The position numbers were made by a program, and so were the translations under genes. Source: Lactococcus formosensis (GTDB taxonomy: Bacteria; Bacillota; Bacilli; Lactobacillales; Streptococcaceae). Taken from it: DNA of 64,000 nt. How positions within the stretch are numbered: the first letter of the stretch is position 1; each line of letters opens with the position of its first letter. Below are positions 53,173 to 63,831 of the stretch, piece after piece. The stretch covers positions 158,784 to 222,783 of the forward strand of contig NZ_BOVP01000002.1 in assembly GCF_018403745.1 (NCBI RefSeq), given 5' to 3'. A model generated the notes under the pieces. It was not told the origin of the DNA. It did not search any database and saw only the letters and a program-made list of their open reading frames with translations.

Positions 53173-56100
53173 TTAAATCCTTTCTACAATAACTTTTCGA
53201 GGCCCTCCTAATAAAATCAAATACTTGTCAACTTGGTTGACATGGTAGGCCTTTCTTAAAGCATCTGCATAAAGTTCCATCTGAACTTCATAGTTCTTCT
53301 TGATTTCAACAATCTGTGCAGTATTGCTGAAATAATCCGTCTTATAATCAAACAAGATGATTTTATCTTCAAATTTTATAAAGCCATCACATATTCCCCG
53401 AACAATGTATTGTTCTTGTGCAACTTCATCTGTTTTCAACATAGAAAAAGGTGCTTCCTTGGTTGTACGATCAACATTCTCAACCAGCAATTTACCAAAA
53501 TCTGTGTCAAATAAGGTCAGAATTTTAGGCAAATCAATTTTATTTTTCACTTCATCCACAAGATTCATTTGATCCAATGTTTGCTGGAAATCGAATAAGT
53601 TTGGCCGTGAAAAATCTGCATACTGCATAAAGCTATGGGTCGCGGAACCTATTTCGGCAGCAGTAATTTTGTGTTGACCAAAATCCAACATCTCCAACTG
53701 TTTTACACGTTCATACTCACTTGATGGTAAAACATTTCCCAACTCTAACTGCTTTTCATAACTTCTTTTTTTAACTTGACTGGGAGTTTGAATGCTTGAT
53801 AGCTTCGTTGCTGCTAGCTTTGGATATTGATAATCTAATATGGCACGCGCTTGTTTTACATCGGATAAACTGTCCATTATTTTATCAAATTTTTTCGCAT
53901 CTTCTGATAGTTTTTTAAAGTCAGGATAAACTGTAAATTTTTTATCAATTCCTTGTAAGTCAGCCGCCTTGATTACTTTAAAATTCATCGGTAACTTATG
54001 TGCTTTTTGAAGAGCTAACAACCAATGTTGAAAGCCATTCGCAGCTTGACGATATTTAAGAGGTAAAATGCCTTTTTCTAATTTCGCTTCCCCATATTTT
54101 TCCAGATCTTTTGGTTTGATTTTACCGACCATATAGAGTTTTTTCTTCGCTCTTGTAAAGGCGACATAAAGAACTCGCATTTCTTCTGAAAGCATTGCAT
54201 TTCGCTTCAAATCCTTATTGACAAGATACGGTAAGGTTTCCATTTTAACTAAGGCATAGGGGAATTCTGTCTCTACAGCTGCTTCATTTTTTAAATCAGC
54301 TGTATATTTCATTCCTAAGCCATTTTCCCGGGTAAGTATCACCGAATCTCTTAGATCTTTCTGGTTGAACTTAGTTTGTAAATTCATGAGAAAGACAACA
54401 TCAAATTCTAACCCTTTGGACTTATGAAAAGTCATTACTCTTACCGCATTTTGCGGCAACTTAATATTCACAGAAGCAAGGTCGTTGTTTTGTTCCATAA
54501 ATTTATCGATCATTTTGATGAATCGGAATAACCCCTTATAACCCGCACTTTCATAGGATTCAGCTCTTATTGATAGAGCATGTAGATTTGCTTGACGCAA
54601 TTCACCATTCGGTAAGGCCCCAACATAGTCCATGTAGTAAGTTTCTGTATAAATCTTCCACAGAAGTTCATGAATACTGACTTCGTTTACAAGTTTACGC
54701 CAAGATGTAAACCTCTCCAGAAAGGAATTAATCTTTGCTTTAAGTGCCTTATTGATCAGCTGACCATCGCTAAGCTGCAATTTCTGCCAAAAACGAGTGT
54801 CAGAGCCAGCGTTCAAACTAATCCTTGTAAGCTCATCCTCTGTAAAATTAAACATTGGTGAGCGTAAGGTAGCTACCAAAGGGATATCATACAGCGGATT
54901 GTCTATCGCACGCAAGACATCTAAAATTAAGGTTACTTCGAGAGATTTTAAAAAATCAACGCGTCCTTCATCCAAAACTACAGGAATATCGTAAGCTTTC
55001 AAGATATCTTCAATTTTATTATTTTGGGTTTTTGAACGCACCAAAAGAGCAATATCTTTATATTCTAAATTTTCATCAGATGCTATTAACTCTTTAATCT
55101 TTTGGGCAACGATTTTTATTTCACCGTCACTCATTTGTTCTGACTCATCTTCCAAAGCTTCTTCTTCATAAAGAAGGAGTTGGGGGTAAAAGTTTTCATC
55201 AAGCTGTTGCGGATAATCCACAAGATTTCCTTGGACTAATTCTTCCTCTTCACCATAAATCATTTCTCCCACTTCTTCATCCATCAAATGTTTAAATACC
55301 TCATTTGTGAAGGAGAGAACCTCACCACGCGAACGAAAATTTTCTTTGAGACGAATGAGTTGATTTGGGTTTTCTTCATCAGCGTATGCCGTATATTTTT
55401 TAAGAAAAAGACTAGGATCTGCCAAACGAAAGCCATAGATTGATTGCTTGATATCACCAACCATGAAAAGATTATCCGTGCCATCACCGTTTTTACTCAA
55501 CAAGCGTAACATTGCCTCTTGGACATGGCTAGTATCTTGATACTCGTCAATCATTATCTCACTATATTTATTGCGATAAGCCGTTGCGACATCTGAATTT
55601 TCTTCTAGTATTTTAATCGCAAAATGCGCAATATCCGAATATTCAAATGCATTTTCCGAACGTTTACGCTCGAGATAAACATTATAAAAATATAGAACAA
55701 ATTTTTGAAGATTTTCAGCTAATACTTTTGCTTCAGGTTGGTATTTTTCAATCGTTGACAAATGTTTTATTTTTTCTAAAAAATTTCGTACAAGTCCTGG
55801 ATCCGTCTTAGTTCCTATCACAGACTTAAAACTTTCTGCTAAAATTTCATCTTTCTTTAATGACCAACGTGAGAAGTCAAGAGAACGGAAAATCTCCGTA
55901 AATTGAAGATAGTCTCTTCGAGTTAAACTGCCAAGAAGATATTCTTGATTATCCACTACAATCTGTGCTTTTTCTAAAGTTTTCCCCGTAAGATTTTTTT
56001 CTGTCAGCGCTTTTTGTAAATCTAAAATAAAATTTTTAAGTTGTAAAAGTACATCTTCAGAAAATGATTCAGGTAAATCAGAGAATCTTTGATAAAACTC

Positions 56101-56736
56101 AAACCCTTTAAGAAATTCATTATTTAACCAGTTTTCAGGATTTTCTGTTGCTGAAGCAAATCTGTAAACCGTGTAAACCACACTCTGAAAACCTTTAATA
56201 TTTCGATCTCTTGAAAAATTTTTCACCAATTTTTCAAAGGTTTTTTTATCTATTTTTGCTGTTTCTTTGATTTCTGGCTGCTCTGAAAGGTACTGCTCAA
56301 TAAGTTCATCAAAAACTTCTTGTTTCAAGAGATCGCTTTCTGTCTGATCTGCTAGAATTCTAAAATTAGGATCAATATCTACGCGATTAAAATTTTCTCG
56401 CAAAAGTTTCTGTGTAAAGCTATCCATTGTGCCAATATCTGCATGAGGCAGCTTTTGTAGCGCCAGTTTAATCCGCTGTTTTTCTCCACTATCTTGTGAT
56501 GTATAACTTGCTTTTTTTAAATCTTTTTCTAAACGCATACGTAGTTCTGCCGCTGCTTTTTTAGTAAAAGTTGAAATGAATAAGCTTTCAATATCAATAC
56601 CATTTTTTATTTTTTCAACAATTCGGTTTGCCATGACAAAGGTCTTTCCTGATCCGGCACTTGCTGAAACAAGTATATTATGTCCCTGACTATGTATTGC
56701 TTCTTCCTGTTCAGGTGTGAATTTTACTTCAGTCAT
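53173..56736 (-). CDS. rexA: ATP-dependent helicase/nuclease subunit A (RexA/AddA)
   Basis: RexA is the helicase-nuclease subunit of RexAB, which resects double-strand ends until it meets Chi. The 1187-residue UvrD-like protein has Walker A SASAGSGKTFV (about 24-34), ISTFTKKAAAELR, DEYQDTS, the helicase motif RVMTFHKSKGLEFDVVF and a C-terminal RecB-type nuclease domain with LFDYKTDYF (about 1145). Both activities look intact. It overlaps rexB by 8 bp. Name follows Lactococcus usage (AddA in Bacillus). Confidence 0.96.
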   Translation of the reverse strand: MTEVKFTPEQEEAIHSQGHNILVSASAGSGKTFVMANRIVEKIKNGIDIESLFISTFTKKAAAELRMRLEKDLKKASYTSQDSGEKQRIKLALQKLPHADIGTMDSFTQKLLRENFNRVDIDPNFRILADQTESDLLKQEVFDELIEQYLSEQPEIKETAKIDKKTFEKLVKNFSRDRNIKGFQSVVYTVYRFASATENPENWLNNEFLKGFEFYQRFSDLPESFSEDVLLQLKNFILDLQKALTEKNLTGKTLEKAQIVVDNQEYLLGSLTRRDYLQFTEIFRSLDFSRWSLKKDEILAESFKSVIGTKTDPGLVRNFLEKIKHLSTIEKYQPEAKVLAENLQKFVLYFYNVYLERKRSENAFEYSDIAHFAIKILEENSDVATAYRNKYSEIMIDEYQDTSHVQEAMLRLLSKNGDGTDNLFMVGDIKQSIYGFRLADPSLFLKKYTAYADEENPNQLIRLKENFRSRGEVLSFTNEVFKHLMDEEVGEMIYGEEEELVQGNLVDYPQQLDENFYPQLLLYEEEALEDESEQMSDGEIKIVAQKIKELIASDENLEYKDIALLVRSKTQNNKIEDILKAYDIPVVLDEGRVDFLKSLEVTLILDVLRAIDNPLYDIPLVATLRSPMFNFTEDELTRISLNAGSDTRFWQKLQLSDGQLINKALKAKINSFLERFTSWRKLVNEVSIHELLWKIYTETYYMDYVGALPNGELRQANLHALSIRAESYESAGYKGLFRFIKMIDKFMEQNNDLASVNIKLPQNAVRVMTFHKSKGLEFDVVFLMNLQTKFNQKDLRDSVILTRENGLGMKYTADLKNEAAVETEFPYALVKMETLPYLVNKDLKRNAMLSEEMRVLYVAFTRAKKKLYMVGKIKPKDLEKYGEAKLEKGILPLKYRQAANGFQHWLLALQKAHKLPMNFKVIKAADLQGIDKKFTVYPDFKKLSEDAKKFDKIMDSLSDVKQARAILDYQYPKLAATKLSSIQTPSQVKKRSYEKQLELGNVLPSSEYERVKQLEMLDFGQHKITAAEIGSATHSFMQYADFSRPNLFDFQQTLDQMNLVDEVKNKIDLPKILTLFDTDFGKLLVENVDRTTKEAPFSMLKTDEVAQEQYIVRGICDGFIKFEDKIILFDYKTDYFSNTAQIVEIKKNYEVQMELYADALRKAYHVNQVDKYLILLGGPRKVIVERI

Positions 56737-59700
56737 TTACTGGACCTCCTTTCAACTCTTCAAGAATCTCTTTACGACTTTTTTGACCAACTTCACGGGC
56801 ATAATCATTCATATGGCGGCTTGCTTCAAAACGACAAATTGATTTTAAAGGACAATAGCGGCAACCATGTACGTTACCAGATTTATCGATACCTTCTTTA
56901 GTCATCACAGGATTAATCGCTATTTCTCCTTCAAGCAGTCGTTCTCCTGCACGAGCATAATGACTTTCGTTGAGCTTGATAAGACTTTCAAACTCCTCTT
57001 CACTGTAGACGTTATTTCGATTAATATTGACAACATCAATTTCTTGATTTACTTTATCCTTATACTCTTCGAGGATAAGGCCTTCATAGCGCATTTTTTT
57101 CGCTAATAATTCAGCTATTTCTCCTAAATAATCTACATCAGAAAGGTTGATGCTTTCGTTTTTTAACTGCAAATAAAGAGCGCCCCAAAGCTTTTGATCA
57201 GCATTCATTTGCTTGAGGACATCTAAATAAGTGAGAAACTGTAAACTTGTTCCATCATAGGCCGAGGCAAGATCAAATTTATGTTGACTAGATTTATAAT
57301 CAATAGCACCAATACTCTCATCAAAAAATTGATCTATTCTGTCAATCCTTCCACGTAAATTAATCTTGTCTATAGCAAAATTACCCAGTTCACTTTTCGG
57401 CAAACCAAAAGCACTCTCAGTTGCTAAAGTCTTCATCTGATCATTTTCCAAGCCTTTTTTCAAAACAACTGCAGTTTGCTTGACGATTTCTCCAAGATTG
57501 GCCCACGTAAATTGAGCAGTTGCATCTTGCGTGAAATAACGAGCATAGGAAGTGTCAACCTCATGTAAAACACTTTCCAGGTGGTTGTCAAAATTTTCGC
57601 TCGTCAAGTTCGCTTGGTCTAGAAGCTTTTCAAAAACTTCATGGAAGAAATTGCCCACAACTTTTGAATTCAAATCAATATTTTCAAAACTTTCTAATCC
57701 CAAAGTTTGTTCTAAAAAATATTGATATTCACAGTTGTAAAAACGTTCAAAACTACTGACAGAAGCATGAATTTTATCACTGTAAATTTCTTTTACAGTC
57801 TCGGGAGTCAAGGGGACAGGTGCTATGTCTTGATCAAGATTGTAAATCAGACGTTGAAAGTCCGTATTTTCTTTAATAAGAATCCGGAATAAACTAGACC
57901 AAAAACTCCGTTTATCTTCAATTCCATCATTCTCCTCTTGAGCAAGGAGATGTTCAATTTTCCCGATATTTGCAATGAGGGAACGTGTATTTCCTATATG
58001 CGTTACAGTTTCCATGAGATTAACTGAAGAGACTTCACGTTTAACACTTTCTCCTGCTTTTGTATGTTCAATAAATAACTGCAATAATGCCGAGCTATCA
58101 TCTTGCACATTCGCATAAATTTGAGGTGTAGAAAGTACAAGTTTTTCTGTTGCTGCATTGACTAAAGAGACACTTGTAAAGGTATTTTTACTAGAGTTCG
58201 TCACATTTAATTGTTCAATAAAACGAAAATCATCATGCGATACATTTTGGTTAATAGTTGCACGTTCTTCATCCGAAAGCAAGCTTGAATTTTTCTTGAT
58301 TTTGGGAAAGTTAGCCATTGTCAGACCAATAGCATAGATGTACTTATTGGTTCTTGCTTCCACCAGTTCATAGTCTTTTATATTGACAACATCAACATTT
58401 GCAGGAATTTGACGATATTTCGCACCTTTCAGCCCCGCTAAAATCAACTCAAGAAATTCGAGTACTTTCATCTTTTGCTCAGCAAAAATAGCCTGAAACT
58501 CTTTTAAGTTAGAAAGCAGTAATTTCCAAACCTGTTCGTATTTATCTGCCAAGACGTGATTTTCTTCAGCTTCGGCTTGATTGTAAAGGAGATTCATATT
58601 CTCAAGAACATTACCTTCTTGGAGAAAAAGTTGAAATTGTTCAAGCCATTTGGATCCCGTTTTTTCTGAACTACCTATCAAAAACTTTTGGAGAGCTGAG
58701 GCTTCACCAAGCATCTCTTCTCTTAAAGTTTCAACCTGCTCTAATTCTAAAAATTCACTTTCTTCAAAAGCAGTGGCAAATTTCTTTCTGCCTCGAATTT
58801 TATACTTGTTCACATAGTATTCAAAGTAATCTAAGGTATCTTGGCTAAAGTTTACACCGCTGTAAACCTTGCTTTTAAGGAGATTGACCACATCATTAGT
58901 ACGATAATTGTTCTTTTTTATTGCATAAAGACTTTCTAAGAAAATAATCAAGGGATGCTGACTCATTGCTTCTTCCTGAGCATAGAAAAAAGGAATCTCA
59001 TACAAATCAAAGATTTCTTGAACTGGTATTGCGTAAGCTCCCACATCACCAACCAATACCGTAAAGTCTTTAAATAAAGCGCCTTGAGCTATCTTTTGGC
59101 TGATATCTTTAGCAACGGCTTCGATTTCTGCCATCTGGTTTTCTGATTCCCAGATTTCAAAATGAGCTTTATCCTTAGTCTCCAATTCAATATTTTCTCT
59201 TTTTTGAAGAAAATTAGTTTCCAGTTCAATCAAACGTGTCAACTTATCATATACTTTATCTGGTTTTGTATTCGAAACAGAAGAGATTTGAGCAGAAAAC
59301 TTATTGCGAAAACGTTGAATCATCTCTAGAGCATTCGTGTAAATCGACAAAGAAAAATCTGTCAACTTATAGTCTGATGAACGAGCATAGGTCCCAATGA
59401 TGATTTCTGAACCTGCGGAATGAAGGGCAGAAATAAAGCTTTCCTCTTCAGCAGTAAACCGCGTATACCCATCAATAATGATTACCACATTATGTAACAC
59501 CTGATTAAATTTTCCCTCATTTATACTTTGTATAAAATCTTGAAACTCTGAAAAATTAGCATAAGAGAGATTTAATTCATCTTCGAAACGTCCCAAAATT
59601 GCTGATAACTCCGCATTTTTGGGACTTTCTGGTAAATCTTCATATGTCAAATTCGCAGTAACTAATTCTGCACGCAAGTTTACCAACATTTCAAGAAAAG

Positions 59701-60052
59701 ATGGTGAAGTTTGTAAACTATGATAAAGCGGCAATTCTTCTTTAGTAAAAGACTTCAAAACTTTACGAAAAAGCATACTCAATCCAGACTGACTGAGTTC
59801 GACTTTTTCATTTGTATTTTTTTCTTTACGATCAAAATAATACGGAAGCTGTTTGAAACGCGTGACTAAGAGGTCAAAAACGGCTGTATCTGCACCTAAT
59901 GAAATACGCTCTAAAATTTCCTTTTCTTTTTCAAAAGACATTGAAGATGGAACAATATAATAAACTTTTTTCTCTTCTTTCAATGCCTGTTGAGCACGCT
60001 CCAAAAGAAATTGAGTTAGATCTTGTGTAATTTCAGTATAAATGATTTCCAT
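56729..60052 (-). CDS. rexB: ATP-dependent nuclease subunit B (RexB/AddB)
   Basis: RexB is the partner of RexA. The 1107-residue protein shows the C-terminal nuclease motif GAIDYKSSQHKFD (about 935) and an iron-sulfur-type cysteine set: an early Cys in NCEYQYFLEQ and three in the C-terminal GCRYCPLKSICRF. The N-terminus has a helicase-like fold but reads YIVPSSMSFEKE at the P-loop position, without GKT/GKS, so ATPase activity is not expected. Its ATG directly follows the T run of the dnaN terminator and its likely Shine-Dalgarno (GTGAGG) lies inside that hairpin. Confidence 0.95.
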   Translation of the reverse strand: MEIIYTEITQDLTQFLLERAQQALKEEKKVYYIVPSSMSFEKEKEILERISLGADTAVFDLLVTRFKQLPYYFDRKEKNTNEKVELSQSGLSMLFRKVLKSFTKEELPLYHSLQTSPSFLEMLVNLRAELVTANLTYEDLPESPKNAELSAILGRFEDELNLSYANFSEFQDFIQSINEGKFNQVLHNVVIIIDGYTRFTAEEESFISALHSAGSEIIIGTYARSSDYKLTDFSLSIYTNALEMIQRFRNKFSAQISSVSNTKPDKVYDKLTRLIELETNFLQKRENIELETKDKAHFEIWESENQMAEIEAVAKDISQKIAQGALFKDFTVLVGDVGAYAIPVQEIFDLYEIPFFYAQEEAMSQHPLIIFLESLYAIKKNNYRTNDVVNLLKSKVYSGVNFSQDTLDYFEYYVNKYKIRGRKKFATAFEESEFLELEQVETLREEMLGEASALQKFLIGSSEKTGSKWLEQFQLFLQEGNVLENMNLLYNQAEAEENHVLADKYEQVWKLLLSNLKEFQAIFAEQKMKVLEFLELILAGLKGAKYRQIPANVDVVNIKDYELVEARTNKYIYAIGLTMANFPKIKKNSSLLSDEERATINQNVSHDDFRFIEQLNVTNSSKNTFTSVSLVNAATEKLVLSTPQIYANVQDDSSALLQLFIEHTKAGESVKREVSSVNLMETVTHIGNTRSLIANIGKIEHLLAQEENDGIEDKRSFWSSLFRILIKENTDFQRLIYNLDQDIAPVPLTPETVKEIYSDKIHASVSSFERFYNCEYQYFLEQTLGLESFENIDLNSKVVGNFFHEVFEKLLDQANLTSENFDNHLESVLHEVDTSYARYFTQDATAQFTWANLGEIVKQTAVVLKKGLENDQMKTLATESAFGLPKSELGNFAIDKINLRGRIDRIDQFFDESIGAIDYKSSQHKFDLASAYDGTSLQFLTYLDVLKQMNADQKLWGALYLQLKNESINLSDVDYLGEIAELLAKKMRYEGLILEEYKDKVNQEIDVVNINRNNVYSEEEFESLIKLNESHYARAGERLLEGEIAINPVMTKEGIDKSGNVHGCRYCPLKSICRFEASRHMNDYAREVGQKSRKEILEELKGGPVND

Positions 60053-60085
60053 AAAAAAATAGACCTCACTTTCGTTAAGTCTATT
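60053..60085 (-). terminator. dnaN terminator overlapping the rexB leader
   Basis: Minus-strand stem AATAGAC/GTCTATT with a 14-nt loop followed by seven T residues that touch the rexB ATG. Confidence 0.65.
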
Positions 60086-60095
60086 CTAACATTTT

Positions 60096-61238
60096 TTAGT
60101 TTGTTCTGACAGGTGTAATAAGCTGTACGAAACTGTCTGTATCATTTTTAGGAAGAAGTGTAAAAGGACGAACGTTTGAAATGAAACGAATACGAACTTC
60201 TGGTTCTTTTATAACACGAAGCGCATCAATCAGATATTGTGGGTTAAAGCTGATTGCAATATCCTCACCAGTTTTTTCAATTGCTGTCAACTCTTCATGA
60301 ACACTTCCCACTTCAGGAGAATTAGCTGTTGTAATTACTGAATCACCTGAAACAGTAAGTTTAACGGTACCATTTGCTGTTGCATTTGATAAGAGACGTG
60401 CACGCTCCATTGTACGACGTAAGGCAGCAACATCAAAGACTAAGTTTAAGCTATAGTCAGCTTCATTAGGAATTAAACGATTCGTATCAGGATAAGTTCC
60501 TTCAATTAGACGGCTGTAGTAGCTGATACGCTCGTTACGGAAGAGAATTTGATTATTCGCCAAAGAAATATCCAAATCTTCCTCATCATTAGTAAAGACA
60601 TTTTTGAAACTTTGGATAGACTTACTAGGAAGAACGACATCAAAATCAGAACCATCATTCTCAAGAGCAAGTAAGCGTTGGCTCATACGATGTGAGTCAG
60701 TCGCAACAGCTTTGAGATTTTTCTTATCTGATAAGACCAAATGAACCCCAGTAAAAATAGGACGACTTTCTTGCGTACTTACAGCAAACACTGTTTCTGT
60801 AAAAATTTCTTTCAAAAAACCAACATTAATTTTAAGAGGATTTTCTTGTGAAATTTCTTGAATACGTGGATAAATTTCTGCATCTTGTCCTTTTAAGGTA
60901 ATTTCTGATTTACCAGAAGTAAGTAATACTTGCTTTTGTTCTAATTCTTCAAATTCTAAAGTAAGTTCTGGCATTTGGCTAACTACACTTTCAAAGAAAG
61001 AAGCTTCCAATAAGATACTGCCGGTACCAGAAATATTCATTCCAGCATCTTTATCAGTGGCTGGTAAAAAGTTCTCAATTGAAATTTGTCCATTAGAACC
61101 TGTTAGTGTGATTCCTTCAGCTGTAACTGTAATTTTTAATTTCGTTAAGGCAGGAATAGTAACTTTAGAACCAATTGCTTGTTTGGTAATTTTTAGTGCA
61201 TTTTGAAAAGCTACTTTGTTAATTGAAAATTTTATCAT
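60096..61238 (-). CDS. dnaN: DNA polymerase III subunit beta (sliding clamp)
   Basis: DnaN is the ring-shaped processivity factor. The 380-residue protein has three clamp domains; [15 protein letters not shown] at the start and the C-terminal [22 protein letters not shown] block are typical. AAGGAC lies six bases upstream. It follows dnaA after a 163-bp gap that holds part of oriC. Confidence 0.97.
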   Translation of the reverse strand: MIKFSINKVAFQNALKITKQAIGSKVTIPALTKLKITVTAEGITLTGSNGQISIENFLPATDKDAGMNISGTGSILLEASFFESVVSQMPELTLEFEELEQKQVLLTSGKSEITLKGQDAEIYPRIQEISQENPLKINVGFLKEIFTETVFAVSTQESRPIFTGVHLVLSDKKNLKAVATDSHRMSQRLLALENDGSDFDVVLPSKSIQSFKNVFTNDEEDLDISLANNQILFRNERISYYSRLIEGTYPDTNRLIPNEADYSLNLVFDVAALRRTMERARLLSNATANGTVKLTVSGDSVITTANSPEVGSVHEELTAIEKTGEDIAISFNPQYLIDALRVIKEPEVRIRFISNVRPFTLLPKNDTDSFVQLITPVRTN

Positions 61239-61274
61239 GATAGTCCTTTTCTTTATTTATTTATATAAATATAT

Positions 61275-61289
61275 TAGTAATAGTAGTAG
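61275..61289 (-). other. DnaA-trio array (origin unwinding element)
   Basis: Plus strand reads TAG-TAA-TAG-TAG-TAG (minus strand CTACTACTATTACTA). It lies between the DnaA boxes at 61302-61392 and an AT-rich stretch (61239-61274), in the order box, trio, AT-rich DNA known for the basal origin unwinding system of Bacillus subtilis incC. Confidence 0.7.
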
Positions 61290-61301
61290 GTCTTGTGAGT
61301 A

Positions 61302-61392
61302 TGGGGATAAGCGCTAAAACATGAACTTTATTAAGTTTTCCACTGTGTATAAATAGAGGATAACTCAGGGAAATCTTTTGAAGTTTTCCACA
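61302..61392. other. DnaA boxes in the dnaA-dnaN gap (oriC, part 2)
   Basis: TTATCCCCA (61302-61310, minus), TTATACACA (61344-61352, minus, matches TTATNCACA), TTTTCCACT (61336-61344, plus) and TTTTCCACA (61384-61392, plus). Confidence 0.75.
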
Positions 61393-61401
61393 GGCCATGT
61401 T

Positions 61402-62760
61402 TTATTGAAACAGTCGCTTGATGGCATCAATGTCTTTTTGTACATCAATATCATTCTTCATTTTTTCTGTTATTTGCTTGTGCGCATACATGACCGTCGT
61501 GTGATCACGCCCACCAAATTCATTACCAATAGCTGGAAGACTGAGCGCTAACAATTCTCGAATTAAATACATTGCAATTTGTCTTGGAAAGGCAATTTCT
61601 TTTGGACGTTTGGGCCCAATAAGATCAGCTGTTGACACATGATAGTATTTTGCAACCTCGTCTTGGATTTTTTTGACTGTCAAATTCGACAAAGGTTGCT
61701 GCGTATTACTTTTAAGAGAACGTAGTGCTTCACTAGCAGTATCAATGTTGACTACTGTTTGATTGTTCGTTTTTGCAACAAACTCTACACGATTAAGTGC
61801 ACCTTCAAGTTCACGGACATTTGAATCAATTTGGCCAGCAATATAACTTAGAGTTTCTTGAGGGAACTCTAAGTTACTGCTCTCAGATTTAGTCTGGAGA
61901 ATAGCCATACGTGTCTCATAGTCAGGTGCCGTGATGTCGGTCGTCAATCCCCATGAAAAACGAGTCACTAAACGTTCTTCAAGTTTATTAAGTTCTTGCG
62001 GTATACGGTCTGAAGTAAGGACGATTTGAGCACCACGATCATGAAGAGTATTGAAGGTATTGAAAAATTCGTTTTGGGTACCTTCTTTATCACTAAAGAA
62101 TTGAACATCATCAAGAAGAAGTATATCTAAGTTACGATATGTTTCTTCAAATTTTGCCATCTGCCCTTTACGTGTTGCATTGACATAATCATTGACAAAA
62201 GTTTCTGCAGATACATATTTAACCTTAGAATGCGGATTGTCCTTCAGGATTTCATTCCCTATCGCATGCATCAAATGTGTTTTACCAAGTCCAGACCCAC
62301 CGTAAATAAAGAGTGGATTATAGACATCACCAGGTTTATCGGCGACGGCAAAAGCAGCGGCTTTTGCCCATTTATTACCTTCACCTTGAATGTAATTATC
62401 AAAAATGTATTTTGGATTCAAGCGCGTGAAGTCTGGAGTTGCTAGAGCGGGTGCTTTATCAAGCCCGTCTGGCTCATTGACTTCTTGTTCAATCTTTTCT
62501 GAAACCTCTTCTTCTGAAAGTAAATTGAAACGAATTGGTCGATCAAAAATTTCAAACCCGGCTGTACTAATTAGTCCTTCCTGACTCCGCCAAAAATCTT
62601 TATGAAATTTAGCCCCCACGATAATGGTTGCTATATCATTTTCAATTTCTAACAGTTGAGCAGGCTCAATGAAGAAATCATAAGACTGCGGTTTGATATT
62701 TTTTTTCGCTAATTCTTTTACTCTCGTCCAAAATTCTTTTTTTTCTTTTTGGAGAGCCAT
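61402..62760 (-). CDS. dnaA: Chromosomal replication initiator DnaA
   Basis: DnaA binds DnaA boxes and opens oriC. The 452-residue protein has the N-terminal domain I, a linker (about 85-115), AAA+ domain with Walker [11 protein letters not shown] (about 152-161), Walker [10 protein letters not shown], arginine-finger region, and domain IV with the signature [13 protein letters not shown] (about 412-424). GAGGAA lies seven bases upstream. DnaA boxes flank the gene on both sides. Confidence 0.98.
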   Translation of the reverse strand: MALQKEKKEFWTRVKELAKKNIKPQSYDFFIEPAQLLEIENDIATIIVGAKFHKDFWRSQEGLISTAGFEIFDRPIRFNLLSEEEVSEKIEQEVNEPDGLDKAPALATPDFTRLNPKYIFDNYIQGEGNKWAKAAAFAVADKPGDVYNPLFIYGGSGLGKTHLMHAIGNEILKDNPHSKVKYVSAETFVNDYVNATRKGQMAKFEETYRNLDILLLDDVQFFSDKEGTQNEFFNTFNTLHDRGAQIVLTSDRIPQELNKLEERLVTRFSWGLTTDITAPDYETRMAILQTKSESSNLEFPQETLSYIAGQIDSNVRELEGALNRVEFVAKTNNQTVVNIDTASEALRSLKSNTQQPLSNLTVKKIQDEVAKYYHVSTADLIGPKRPKEIAFPRQIAMYLIRELLALSLPAIGNEFGGRDHTTVMYAHKQITEKMKNDIDVQKDIDAIKRLFQ

Positions 62761-62818
62761 ATTTTTCCTCTAATATATTAAAATTAAGTAGAACCTATTA
62801 TATCATGTTGATAACTAT

Positions 62819-62957
62819 TTATCCACCGCTGTTGAAAAAAAAATAAAGTTTTCCACAGAAGTGGATAAATATCCCCAAAACTGTGGATAATGTGGAGAGA
62901 GGAAAAGTTTTCCACAAAAGCTAAAGGCTATAACAAGCGTTTCTAAAGTTTTCCACA
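62819..62957. other. oriC: Origin of replication, DnaA-box cluster upstream of dnaA (oriC, part 1)
   Basis: A consensus box TTATCCACA on the minus strand (62882-62890) is accompanied by TTATCCACC (62819-62827, plus), TTATCCACT (62860-62868, minus), and three TTTTCCACA (62849-62857, 62908-62916, 62949-62957, plus). No gene occupies the dnaA-parB gap. Confidence 0.9.
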
Positions 62958-62996
62958 AAAAAGGAAAACAATATTTTTGTGAGTAAACCTTGGGAT

Positions 62997-63032
62997 AAAA
63001 AAATCCACAGTAAATTTACTGTGAATTTTTTG
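62997..63032 (-). terminator. parB terminator overlapping the stop codon
   Basis: Perfect 18-bp palindrome CACAGTAAA/TTTACTGTG extended by A and T runs; the parB stop codon is inside. Confidence 0.85.
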
Positions 63033-63816
63033 TGAGTTTATTCAGTAGTTCTTCGAGTTTTTCTAGACTTTCAAAGTACAATTCAAGTTTTCCCTTTTGA
63101 AGCTTTTCATTATATGAAATTTTATTACTTATACCTAAACATTTTGTAAGTTCTTTTTCCTTTTCTACTATATAAATACTTTTTTTAATACTTTTTTTGT
63201 TACTGATTTTTTTATTTGAATCTTTTTGGTAAATAAGATCTTCAAGTTGACGGACATTAAGTTTTTCTTGAATGGTCTTGTGAGCTAAGAAAACTTGCTT
63301 TTCTTTATTTTCTTCAGCAAGAAGTGTCCGAGCGTGAGCCAAACTAATTTTTTTTTCTTCTAATAGAAGAAGTATTTCTTGAGGAAGTTTCAAAATTCGC
63401 AGGAGATTAGAAATGTAAGAGCGAGATTTGCCGAGATGCTTAGCGACTTCATCATGAGTCATTGAACTTTTCTCTATAATTTTCTTGATGCTTTCAGCTT
63501 CGTCTAATGGACTCATATCATCGCGTTGTAAGTTTTCTAAAATAGAAAGCACCATCATGTCATTATCAGAATAAGAACGAATAATCGCTGGAATCTTATC
63601 AAGATTTGCCAGCTTTGATGCACGTAAACGTCGTTCTCCAGCAAGAAGCTCGTAGCCAAAGAGATTACTTTTACGAACAATAATAGGTTGAAGTACACCA
63701 TTAACTTCTATAGAGTGCGATAATTCATTTAATTTATCACTATCAAAATTTCTACGTGGTTGATAAGGGTTTTTACTAATATCTTCTATATTTAGTTGAT
63801 AAATTTTTTCTTCCAT
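63016..63816 (-). CDS. parB: Chromosome-partitioning protein ParB (Spo0J)
   Basis: ParB binds parS and uses CTP to load onto DNA near the origin. The 266-residue protein has the N-terminal CTP-binding domain (NPYQPRRNFD, GVLQPIIVRK, GYELLAGERRLRASKLA), a helix-turn-helix (MTHDEVAKHLGKSRSYISNLLRIL in parts, about 118-142) and a C-terminal dimerisation domain. No parA is adjacent in the window. The ATG has no Shine-Dalgarno; an extended -10 (TG-G-TACTAT) ends six bases before it, suggesting a leaderless mRNA. Confidence 0.94.
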   Translation of the reverse strand: MEEKIYQLNIEDISKNPYQPRRNFDSDKLNELSHSIEVNGVLQPIIVRKSNLFGYELLAGERRLRASKLANLDKIPAIIRSYSDNDMMVLSILENLQRDDMSPLDEAESIKKIIEKSSMTHDEVAKHLGKSRSYISNLLRILKLPQEILLLLEEKKISLAHARTLLAEENKEKQVFLAHKTIQEKLNVRQLEDLIYQKDSNKKISNKKSIKKSIYIVEKEKELTKCLGISNKISYNEKLQKGKLELYFESLEKLEELLNKLTKNSQ

Positions 63817-63822
63817 GTGCTA

Positions 63823-63831
63823 ATAGTACCA
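63823..63831 (-). promoter_or_regulatory. parB promoter, leaderless type
   Basis: Minus-strand extended -10 TG-G-TACTAT followed by six bases and the parB ATG; -35 weak (TTCTTG). Confidence 0.45.
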
